This document shows, in pieces, positions 12,861-22,973 of a stretch of DNA of 64,000 bases (the first letter of the stretch is position 1; each line of letters opens with the position of its first letter). The notes beneath the pieces were generated by a model that did not search any database, was not told where the DNA came from, and was given only the letters and a program-made list of their open reading frames with translations. The stretch is from assembly GCA_030549775.1 (NCBI GenBank), contig CM060181.1:32524753-32588752 (forward strand), given 5' to 3'. The translations under genes were made by a program, and so were the position numbers. The stretch is from Tamarix chinensis (Eukaryota > Streptophyta > Magnoliopsida > Caryophyllales > Tamaricaceae).

Positions 12861-14496
12861 AATCAGATCAACTAAGTGTCAGACCTATCGAGTTTTTCGA
12901 ATTCGGGTCTATTTTGGGTCTATAGATTTTAGGTCAAATAAAAAAAACTCAAATTAGGTATTATTTATAACAGTATGAATCATGATCGAGAACGAGTTTG
13001 AACATAAAAATTGGAACTTGTATGAAATAAAATAAAATCATTTTTAATTTTTATAAAATTAACTTTAAGTATTTTTAGAATACTAATAAAATCTTTGAAC
13101 ACACCACCATCACAATTTAAAATAAGAGAGTTTTTTCCTAGCCATTATAGTACGACCTTATCCTATTACTATTAGTTTGGTTTTAGCTTCTTTTGCTATG
13201 GTTTTTAAATTTCTCGGTGTGACATTGTCACTATTTTTCATTTTTAATAATAATTTTTAATATACAATAAATAAATATGTGATAAATGAAAATCACAATC
13301 ATCAATAACTTTGTGAAAACTAAAATATCAAAGTTATCTTATGATTATAAACCCTACCCCACTTCCAATGAATTTGTCTCAATGCCTAACTTAGTAATAC
13401 AATACTCCATCATAGCACACTAAACTCTCTATTGTATGTCTGATGTCTTAAGATAATTATCTATATTATAAATATGTCGATAGATATTTATAATGGTCAC
13501 AACATAGCTAATAAGGGACAATATATCACCTTTTACACCTTAAATTACAATTTAATTTTCATGATTTCCTACATTACTTTTCCTTCATTGTTCATGTTCA
13601 ATTTGCATCAACATGCATATCATCCATCTCCTTCGTTCTTATAATTGCTAACATGGTAGACCATGCACTTCATTTGTTAATTATTTCATTTCTTGATATT
13701 ATGGCATAATATTCTAGAAGCAAGTGCATGGCATCCTCAATAATATTCTTTGGTCATTGAATCGGTGCAGAGTCATTTGATCTCCTCCTATTTCAATTCC
13801 TTCAAATAACCTATATTAGTGTACACGTCATTTCTAACGTCTTGTCATTTAAGTGTTAGATTATGAAATAGACTCAATCAAATTCATTGTCTTTTTATAG
13901 TATACAACTTCACTATGGATTATCATCATCCAAATAATACACTTGGGTAATTGGGCAATCATTAATCTCCTGCACCAAAGTCTAAGTTACTTGTTCATAT
14001 ATGTTACACATTGGTCCATTCATACCTTTCTCAACCAACCTATTTTTAGTTAATAGCTACTCTTTACAAGCCTTTAATTATTTGAAGTATTAATCTTAAT
14101 CTTATATTCTTAGTGAGGATTGTGAGGTGTTATATTTGTTGTCATTGCAAACTTGATGATGGTGACTCATCCTTGAATCCTTTTAGATCTTGTATCTCAA
14201 TATCATGCCTAGCTAATATTATCCCTAGTTGGTCGTAAAGTTAATAAAGCTTTAAAATATCCAATAACTTTATAGGTTGTAAAATAGGTCATAATAAATT
14301 TGTATTCTTTTGCTATAAGCCATGATCCAACAATTTTATGATATATCTCATGCGCGTTGCATTTCAATAGTTATAAACTCATTTTCTAATCTAAAATATT
14401 TGGATGAAGTAAAAAATACCTTCTATTATGGCTTACTCATGCATTGCATCCTCCTATACCTATATATCTAACTCATCTCCAACACATTACACACAG
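12861..14496. other. hAT left arm, non-coding
   Basis: No gene recognised. The segment is AT-rich in both frames and strands, with no long open frame. It separates the left array from the duplicated block that begins at ~14497. Confidence 0.5.
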
Positions 14497-15490
14497 TTTC
14501 TAGTAATGTGTTGTCATAGATTCTATGATATGCTAAGATACTATTATATTAGGGAAATTCAATATATAATATGAAAATATTGAATATTCATATATAAAAG
14601 AAACCTATTTATTAAATATGATAAGGTGAACACTGAACATCCAATGAATTATTCTTAATGATCTACCAATTTTACAAATAAACAAGTTTTAGCAAAAATA
14701 ATATATTTAATTAATTGAGTACAAAATAATGAGTTTAATATTTATGAATTGAAATTTCACTAAAATGAGAGTATATTTTTAAAACAAAATGAATAAATAT
14801 TGCTTTAGTTAAAATAAATTAAAAAAAATGATATAATTTACATATGAGGTGGACTATTAGTCTATTGATAATTTGATATTATGAAATAAGGAGTAAAAAA
14901 GCATATTACAAATGTTAAAGCTATAATTAACGTAAAATTTTAAAATGAGTACAAATATATATACATACTATCACAAAATATTACTAACATACCAACTAAA
15001 AAATATTATCAAAGGGAATTATTATTATAAAGTATAAAGATGTAAATGTTAAACATGCTGTGAATAAATTACATATATAATTTAGTCTCAAAATTTAATT
15101 AGGGTTAGAAATACAAATAACTTTTATCTTTAAATTAAATGATAATTATAATTAATAATAACATTATATATCTTATTATTACATTTAAATACTATGAGAA
15201 AATAAACTCAAAATCTTACAATGATTAATTTTTTTTTAAAAGTCTCATTTTTTACTCATTTTATTTTTTATACATTAAATACTAAATATTTTTTTAACAC
15301 TTTATCTGCTATTAAATGTTTCACTTACTTCTTATTTTTCTAACCCCCTTAATTTTATATAAACTATAATAAGATATTAGTTAAAATATTTCTAATTTTC
15401 TAGTAACTTTATATTTTTTTTAATATTTCACCTAATTTTTATTTTCCCCCCAATATCTATATTTTATTTTCCCTCCAAATATAACATATT
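14497..15490 (+). repeat. Left-arm direct duplication, copy 1
   Basis: It starts with TTTCTAGTAATGTGTTGTC, continues through GATATGCTAAGATACTATTA, and has a second conserved part from ~15058 (GCTGTGAATAAATTACATAT) to ~15490. The same two blocks in the same order and orientation recur at 15969-16830. The spacer between the blocks is ~560 bp here against ~414 bp in copy 2. Confidence 0.85.
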
Positions 15491-15968
15491 AGATATCACT
15501 CATCAAAATATCTCCCATGTATCTAACTACAGCTACACTGCTACTACTACTTACTGCTATACTAGTTTACTATTAGAGTATTACTCTATTACCATTTACC
15601 CGGTTAGTCAGTTAAACTTAAGGCCTTAAGGCGCACAAGTCACACTCACATAGACACAGCCTCACCTCACACTACTACATATTATTTATCCTTGATTTTT
15701 TTTTATGAGAGATGAATTGACTTGATTAAGGCCTAAAAAGCCCACTTATTCTTTAACTTTTTAATTTTTACTTATACTGACCATAGTTGTTAATATTTAA
15801 TGCAAGTTCTATATATCTTTAAAGTCATTTATTACTTGTTAAATTACAACTAAATTGATCAAATTTGATCAATTAGTTTTTAATCACTTATAGATTTGCT
15901 CTTCATATTTATAACTTATAAGTTTGGCGACTGAGATGTTTGATGTGGTTTTAAATGGAATGGATTTA

Positions 15969-16830
15969 AATTTCTAGTAATGTGTTGTCATAGATTCTAT
16001 GATATGCTAAGATACTATTATAATTATATAAGGGAAATTCAATCTACAATATGAAAATATTAAATATTCATATATAAAATAAATCAACATCAAAATAAAT
16101 ACTAGAAATATAATTTATTTAATGAGTTAACTCAATTTTAGTTGGTTGCAATTATTATAAATATCTCACCTGCCATTAATTTAATTACAAAATAAAAGCT
16201 ACCATCGAAGATGCACATTTTAAAGTAAATTTATAAAATTATAACTTAGTTACCCTTTTATATTAGTAATTAACCTATTATACTGTAATTCCATAAACGA
16301 ATCGACAGATTATCTTTCAAGTTTCAACCAATCTTTATTTTTAAACTCTAACATCATTAATCATCCAATAAAAAAAAGTTAAGAGCTGTGAATAAATTAC
16401 ATATATAATTCAGTCTCAAACTTTAATTAGGGTTGGAAATATAAATAACTTGTATCTTTAAATTAAATGATAATTATAATTAATGATAACATTATATATA
16501 TTATTATTAAATTTAAATACTATGAGAAAATAAAATCAAAATCTTACAATGATTAAAATTTATTTAAAAGTCTCATTTTGACTTATTTTATTTTTTATAC
16601 ATTAAATACTAAATATTTTTTTAATACTTTTTCCCTTCTGAAATATTTTACTTACTTCTTATTTTTCTTAGCCTCTTAATTTTATATTAACTATAATGAG
16701 ATATTAGTTAAAATATTTCTAATTTTCAATTAAATTTATATGTTTCTAATATTTCAACTATATTTTATTTTTTTCCTAAATAAAATACCTATATCTTATT
16801 TTTCCACCAAAGATAACATATTATTTTTAT
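15969..16830 (+). repeat. Left-arm direct duplication, copy 2
   Basis: It begins ATTTCTAGTAATGTGTTGTC at 15969, and the second block starts at ~16384 (AGCTGTGAATAAATTACATA). Long near-identical runs match copy 1, with small indels (for example an extra AATTATAT near 16022). Between the copies (15491-15968) is unassigned AT-rich DNA. Confidence 0.85.
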
Positions 16831-16859
16831 TTTTTACCCTTATTTCTACGGCACATTAT

Positions 16860-18557
16860 TAGTTTATTACCTGCAGGCTGCAGAAAATCGATCAGTCGAT
16901 CCCTCTACCCCCTAATTTTCTCTCCTAAAATCTCTCTCCCTGTCTCATTCCTTATTCCACTCCACGCAACGTTGGTTTCGTCTCAATCAAACCATCCTCA
17001 TTCCTCATCATCGATACTGGTCAGCGATTGTTTGTCTCTGGCTTCACTTCTTTCGCTCACACAGGCACAACTCACTGCATGAGTGTGTGTGTGTGTATGT
17101 ATTAAACTATCGATAGTTTGATAATTCATACTCTCTGACTTTCCCCTCTCAAGCCTCAACAGTTAGCCGACTCAGCCATCTTAGGCCTCTTCTTCTGCAG
17201 TCTGCAACAGCAACAACACGCATACACACACTACACCACCGAGCGGCAAACGCCAACCAGTGCAACCACCTTCTCCATTTCTGCGGCCTTTGGTGCGTGT
17301 ATTACTCTATTACCATGCATTTGCATTCGATTATAATATATCATGCTATCAGCATGGCAACACCATTTGGCAATCAAATTATGGATTGTTGTTGGTTGTT
17401 GCTTATTTTGGAGATAATAACATCCATTTTATGCTCATTCAGCAAATTAGTCATTCGTGTACAATATACAGTACACGCAGCACGCATGGTACATGCAGAC
17501 ACAGCACTCAGCCCTCCTCTGCAAGAGTCTTCACGGTGATTAGGTGATGGCACCCATCATCATATCCAAATTTATTATTATTTTTACCTATATCCATTTT
17601 TATATTTATTTACACATATTTGTATCCTATATCTGTTTCTCTTTCGAATGTTACTCGCCTAACTACGATCCTAGTTTGCTGGAACTGGATGGGCTTTCTA
17701 CAACTTCTTTATACTGGCTAAAAAGGGATTAGCAATGGGCCAATGGCTGCAACTTAGCTTAGTCCTTCATTTTCAAATATCAATAGGAACAGGCTAAAAG
17801 GTTTTTCGCCGACGCCAGTGGCTGCAAGTACCTCCATCATGAATTGATAGAAAAGTTAGGAGAGGCCAATTTGTCAACATTTACATTAGAACAATAGAAG
17901 CCGACGCCAAATAATTGACCCTTACAGGCTACAGTTATAGAATTTCATTCAAAGATCGAGAAAGTTGTACTCGACCTAGGCCAAAGAATGGAATAAAAAA
18001 AATCTCACTTGTGGAAGGCCACCGGAAGTCTTTTTGGTTGATTAGCTTCATGAATTATAAGTATTTAGCATGACTTTGATTCACGGTCGATCTGTTTTCC
18101 ATACGTAGTACATTGCTGTCATTGCACCTGAGCTATGCTTATAAATTCTAAATCACGATTACATGATTACTAAAAAAAAGAAGAAGCACACACGCATATG
18201 GTGTGCTGGTTTAGCCACTGCCAATTAGGACCATATAAGGATTCGGACAATTGGACTACATATATAATATGTCCACCATAAGGGAGATGCGGATTATATG
18301 TTGAGGATAGGCAGCTTAATCCCACCTCATGTCAGTAACATGCGTTCTGCGTGCATGGATGCGTGTGCAAGAAAACAAGAGTTGTGTTTGTTTAAGATAT
18401 ATTTTGGTACCCATTATTAATAAGTAAGGGTATTTTTAGTAGTTTTTGGAAGATAAAAATTTTATTGTTATAATTATTATTTTACTTGATAATTATTATT
18501 GTATGTGATTTTATAACCACCTTAATCGAATACTAATACTAATGATTTATTGTAGTT
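16860..18557 (+). promoter_or_regulatory. Putative transposase promoter and 5' leader
   Basis: Composition changes at ~16870 to a CT-rich, CpG-bearing stretch (for example CTAATTTTCTCTCCTAAAAT), typical of plant 5' untranslated regions. A short (TG)n lies at ~17082-17097. Candidate splice donors occur near 17291 and 17536. A good acceptor (TTTATTGTAG) lies just before the transposase ATG at 18558, so an intron in the leader is likely. Short frames at 17260-17732 have no recognised similarity and overlap one another in different frames. Transcript boundaries cannot be fixed from sequence alone. Confidence 0.45.
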
Positions 18558-20786
18558 ATGGAAGCTGGAAATTATGATGCTACTAATCTTCCGAATCATG
18601 AATTACAAGAAGCGGATAAGAAAAGGAGCTCAGTTTGGAAAGAATTTCTGAAGCTTAAAGGAGCCGAGACCAAGGATGGAAAAGAGAGAGCACTTTGCAG
18701 CCATTGTAAGGTGGCTTCTTTCATTGCTAGTTCACATTATGGAACAACAAATCTAAAAAGACATCTTGATAAATGTCCATCATATCAACAAACCGTGAAA
18801 GAAGAATCTAATGCTTACGACCAAAGGATTTATAGAGATCTATTAGCAAAGGCTATCATCAAACATGGATATGCATTCTCTTGGGTTGAACACAAAGGCA
18901 ATAGAGAAATTCATGTATACTTGAATAATCAAGTTTGAACCATTTGTAGAAATACTGCAAAATCGGACGTATTGAAATTGCATTCAAACTTGAAAATTGA
19001 GCTTAAGAACTATCTTCGTAGCATCCCTGGTCGCATTTGTTTGACTTCTGATATGTGGACTTCTTGTCAAACCGAGGGATATATGTGTTTGACTGCTCAT
19101 TTTGTGGATACTAATTGGAAGTTGAATAGTAGAGTACTGAATTTTCATCATATAGAAACACCACATACGGGACAAACCTTACATAATTCGGCGTTAAGTT
19201 TGCTTCAAGATTGGGGTATTGAGGATAATATTTTCTCTATCACATTAGACAATGCTTCTAGCAATGATAGAATGCAAGATCGTTTGAGAAGTACACTAAA
19301 TGATCAAAATTTTTTGTTGCATGATGGCATTTACTTGCATGTTCGATGTGGTGCTCATGTTTTGAATCTCATTGTTAAGGATGGGATTAAGGTGATAGAG
19401 GATATTGTTGTTAAGATTAGAGATAGTGTGAAATACATCAAGTGGTCAGAATCGAGGAAGACTACATTTCGAAATTATGTGAAGTTAGCTCGGATATCAG
19501 ATACTAAAGCATTATGGCTTGATGTTCCCACAAGGTAGAACTCAACTTATTTGATGATTGATAGAGCTATTATTTATCGTAATGGATTTAAGGAGATGGT
19601 GGTTGTTGATCCTTTGTATAAGGATTTTCCAGGACCTCAAGAGTGGGACATGCTTGAAAAAATTCATGATGTCTTGGAACCATTTTATGATATTACTGAG
19701 TTATTTTCTAGTAGTCAGTATCCCACAACAAACTTGTATTTTGAGAATGTATGGAAGATTGAAATGCTTTTAAATGAGTTGGTAAAGGGTGACAATGAAG
19801 TGTTGAGGAAAATGGCTATAGAAATGAAGATTAAATTTGATAAGTATTGGGCCAACTTAGATGGGAATGAATATGGTACATTATTTGCTTTTGCTGTAAT
19901 TCTTGATCCTCGTTGTAAGTTGGATTTTCTGAAGTATTGCTATCAAAAATTATTTGAGGATGGAACAAGGGCTTCTTTGAAAGTTAGTGATATGCAGTTT
20001 AAGTTTGGGATGCTTCTAGTGGAGTATCCTTCAGTTAATGATGGAGGTACTTGCAATAACTCTTGTGGAACATCATCAACATTAGACACTAACACCCTTG
20101 GTTCTACTCGCAAGCGCAAATTTGATTTCTCTGCTGTAAGTTTACATTTCTCACCTTCCCATAATCTTTTATGCCTTTCCTTTGATTTTAATTTGTTATT
20201 ATATTTATATTCAATTGACTATTACATATAATTTTTTTTAGAATTCTTGATTTATTATATATATATCCATTTTCTTTTGTAATTTTTAGGGTTTTGATGA
20301 AAATGAGACTGCATACACCTATAATGAAAAGATAAAGCTGGATAAGTATCTAGATGATCCAAGAATGGACCGCAAAATCAAGCTGAACATTCTTGACTTT
20401 TGGAGAGAGAACGAGTCTCAATATGGAGAGCTTGCACATCTAGCTAGGGATATTTTAAGTGTGCCCCTTACAACTGTTGCATCAGAATCAACGTTTAGCA
20501 TTGGAGGTAGAGTTTTAAGTAAGTGGAGAAGCTCGTACTTGCCTAAAAATATTGAAGCGTTGATAACTACTCGTAGTTGGTTGTATGGTTTTGAAGGTAG
20601 TATTTTTAAGGCTTTTATTTACTTCTTTGTTTCTACATCATAGTAAATTTCTAATGTGTTATTGTTTCTCTAGCAACTGAGGAAGATGAATATGTTGGTT
20701 GCAATGTGGGGCGGGATGGAGTTAACCCCCTACTAGACATCCTTAATAAGGTCCATAGGTACTATTTTAATTCTTTATATAATTGA
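18558..20786 (+). pseudogene. hAT (ZBED-type) transposase, two nonsense codons
   Basis: This is the DNA transposase of the hAT superfamily. The translation runs in one frame from 18558 to 20135. A BED zinc finger lies at residues ~27-73 (W27, C47, C50, H69, C73). The RNase-H-like core follows, with LTSDMWTS, YMCLTAHFVD and ITLDNASSND carrying the expected Asp residues, then LHVRCGAHVLNLIV and a DUF4413-like helical part. After an intron at 20136-20289 (GTAAGT...TTTTTAG, phase 0) comes the C-terminal dimerisation domain (LARDILSVPLTTVASESTFS). A second small intron (20597-20673) probably leads to a last exon ending at TGA 20784-20786, for about 665 residues, the usual family length. Two in-frame stops break it: TGA at 18936 and TAG at 19536, the latter where the family has Trp (PTRWNS). 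No frameshift is evident. Confidence 0.9.
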
Positions 20787-21540
20787 TAGTTAAGTATGTA
20801 GCCTTTATCCAAATGGAGTGTATTTAACTACATGTTCTTTCACTATAGGGAGGACTACATTGATATTTTTGAAGAGGTTGCAGGGAGGACTATCCAAATG
20901 GGGTGATTTTTTTTTTCTCATTGTTATATAAGCCTCAAATTAAGGTGTGTGACTTATTGGTAAGATGTTTTTGTAACAACATATGGTGATGGTTAGGTGA
21001 TGTCTTTCTCTTAGCATTATAAGTTTATAACTATCCTATAGGACATCTTTTGCCTTTTGGATTGTAAATTTCTTCCTTTCTAGTTAGTATTTTTTGGTTA
21101 CTTACCTCAAGGTCAAGGCTTCAATCAAAGAGAGGTATTCACCTTCATCCATTAAAGAGAAGATCAAGTATTCATTATAGGTATGTTATCAATGCTCTAG
21201 TTTTCTTATTTACACTTGTTTGGACTTTTATTGTATTTATTTGTTAGTAATTATCAGTATATTTGATATTATTGTGTATTGTGTATCATACAATGAGTGT
21301 ATGATGAAATGCTGAATTTGATTGTCAGGTCCTCATGAATCATTAATAAAATGAGTGTATTATTATTATGGTCCAAAGTGTAGAGTTTAAGTTGTAGGAA
21401 GTTATCAAACAAAGTGAAGCAAAAATATAAATTTATGCTTATAAATGTTTGCATTTATTTACATGGTTTCAAAAATTAATAAGAATATGGAGTTAAAAAT
21501 ATCATATATAAATAAGAAAAATCAATTATCGGTTCAAGTC
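20787..21540 (+). other. hAT 3' flank, non-coding
   Basis: AT-rich DNA between the transposase stop and the right subterminal array. A possible further splice acceptor (TTTCACTATAG, ~20839-20849) precedes a short open stretch, so the transposase might have one more exon. Otherwise nothing is recognised. Confidence 0.45.
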
Positions 21541-21852
21541 TGGTTCGGGTCGGTTCGGGTTTGGGTTAGAGTTCGGGTTAAAGTTAAAGTTCGGGTCGGT
21601 TCGGGTTCGGGTTAGGTTCGGGTTGGAGTTTGGGTCGGGTCGGGTTTGAGGTGTGCTCGATTTGGGTTATTATTGATTTTGGTCACTTCGGTTCGGGTCA
21701 ATTTAGGTTCGGGTCTTTATCGAGTTAGCTAAATTTGGGTCGGGTCCAAATTGAATCGGGTTGTTTCAGGCTTTCGGGTTATGAACGGATTTTATTTTTC
21801 GGGTTACTATCGGGTTTCAAGTCAGGTTATTCGGGTTGGGTCGGTCGGGTTA
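21541..21852 (+). repeat. Right GGGTCGGGTT subterminal array
   Basis: About 310 bp of GGTTCGGGTCGG, GGGTTTGGGTT and related units, again all in the plus-strand direction. The array is therefore a direct, not inverted, counterpart of the left one. It runs up to the right terminal inverted repeat. Confidence 0.85.
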
Positions 21853-21872
21853 GGTCAACTTTGCCAGGTCTA
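21853..21872 (-). repeat. hAT right terminal inverted repeat
   Basis: Its complement reads TAGACCTGGCAAAGTTGACC and pairs with the left TAGAGGTGGAAAACGAGTC. It is followed immediately by the GATACCCA duplication. Confidence 0.85.
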
Positions 21873-21880
21873 GATACCCA
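21873..21880 (+). repeat. hAT target-site duplication, right copy
   Basis: GATACCCA, identical to 12540-12547. Copia coding sequence resumes immediately after it. Confidence 0.9.
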
Positions 21881-22965
21881 TTATAATATAAGGAACTAAA
21901 AGAGATATGATTCTTTGTCAAATCATGGACATGTATCACTTTGCATAGTGTCATGACCATACCATTATGTATCCTTACCTTCATCGTCCCAAACCTAACA
22001 ACTTTATAAGCATCACTGTTACTCAACAAGATAAATCCACCATGAGTCACCTCAAACATTTAAAACCAACCCTAGTTGTGACATATATGGTAAGAAAACC
22101 AAGAATCTAATATCCATCTATGACTAATATTGCTTTGTCTATTAGTGGTTGTCAGCACATCTCCATCACGATCATCATGGGTTATAGCAGCATCATCTTT
22201 CATATCGGATGAATAACCAAGCTTTTAATTAGGAGAAAACCTCCTTATATGTCCCTTCTTGTGACACCCATATCTTATCACATTCTTCTGCCAACTCTTC
22301 AACTTATATCTCAACTTTTTACGGCCATCCGACCCCCGCAATCGATTCCTCCCTTTACTATAAGCCCTTCACTGTATGAGTCCCTAAAAGTATCATCGTT
22401 AATCAATAGACTATCATTCAACTCCCATTATAGTTGGGAAAATTACACATCCTCAAGGACTAACTCCTCTTTCCCATATAGAATAGTCTCATAAAAATCC
22501 TTAAAATTAGCAGAAAAGAACACAAAAGCATAACGGTTAAATCTTTATCATCAATTTTGACTTCTATGTTATGCAAATCCATCACAATATAATGAAACTC
22601 ATCCAAATGAACTTTTAAAGATTGACCCTCACCTAATTTCAGGTCATGAAGCCAAATCTTTAATAGTAGCCAATTCACTACTGATTTTATCATATACAAT
22701 GACTCAAGCTTTAACCATAAGGCAACCATCGTTGATTCTTTTGCAACTTCTCATAATACTTTGTTTAACAATAATATTTATATGATAATAGGGCCTTTAG
22801 ATCTACCTCTTCAAATCTATCATCCGTTATCGATTTTGGCTTATTCAAATGATAGGATAACAAATTTTCCAACCTATTTTGAATCAAAATTACTTGCATC
22901 TTCAACTTTCACAATAAGAAATTAATGGATTTATTGAACGTCTTAATATCGAATCTTGTACCCAT
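21881..22965 (-). pseudogene. Copia gag, zinc knuckle and protease region (degraded)
   Basis: Minus-strand relic. The gag start ATG is at 22963-22965 and opens with MGTRFDIKTFN, then FLLWKLKMQ, a typical copia gag N-terminus. The UBN2-like gag body lies at 22460-22729 (LWLKLESLYMIKS, LGEGQSLKVHLDEFHYIV). A worn zinc knuckle (GCHKKGHIRRFS) lies near 22195-22270. The stretch 21881-22059 (VHDLTKNHISFSSL) is the protease to pre-integrase linker that the hAT interrupts. Frameshifts and stops separate these parts. The sequence just upstream of the ATG is the gypsy LTR rather than a copia leader. Confidence 0.85.
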
Positions 22966-22973
22966 CTTGATTA

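Larger units (their letters stand above)
12548..21872 (+). mobile_element. 9.3-kb hAT DNA transposon inserted in copia
   Basis: The element is bounded by perfect 8-bp duplications (GATACCCA). It has imperfect terminal inverted repeats: TAGAGGTGGAAAAC at the left, TAGACCTGGCAAAG as the complement of the right end. Inside lie a GGGTCGGGTT array next to each end, a ~4-kb non-coding left arm with a direct duplication, a CT-rich leader, and a ZBED-type transposase gene (18558-20786) on the plus strand. The copia frame on either side is colinear if the element and one duplication copy are ignored. This confirms the boundaries independently. At 9325 bp it is longer than typical autonomous plant hAT elements, mainly because of the left arm. 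Confidence 0.93.
9133..22973 (-). mobile_element. Ty1/copia retrotransposon, 5' truncated, split by hAT
   Basis: Read on the minus strand, the order is gag (from 22965), zinc knuckle, protease region, GAG-pre-integrase, integrase, reverse transcriptase (RT), RNase H, polypurine tract and a short 3' LTR, as in Pseudoviridae-type copia elements. The wording of the gag start and the GAG-pre-integrase region resembles the Tork lineage, which I hold at low confidence. The 5' LTR and leader are absent: the sequence upstream of the gag ATG is directly the gypsy LTR at ~22974. The 9325-bp hAT element interrupts the open reading frame between protease and integrase. The coding remainder is about 4.1 kb, the usual size for copia gag-pol. 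Confidence 0.85.

Noticed and set aside
18984..19175. Minus-strand frame opposite the transposase
   Set aside because: Shadow of the transposase coding strand, with no independent support.
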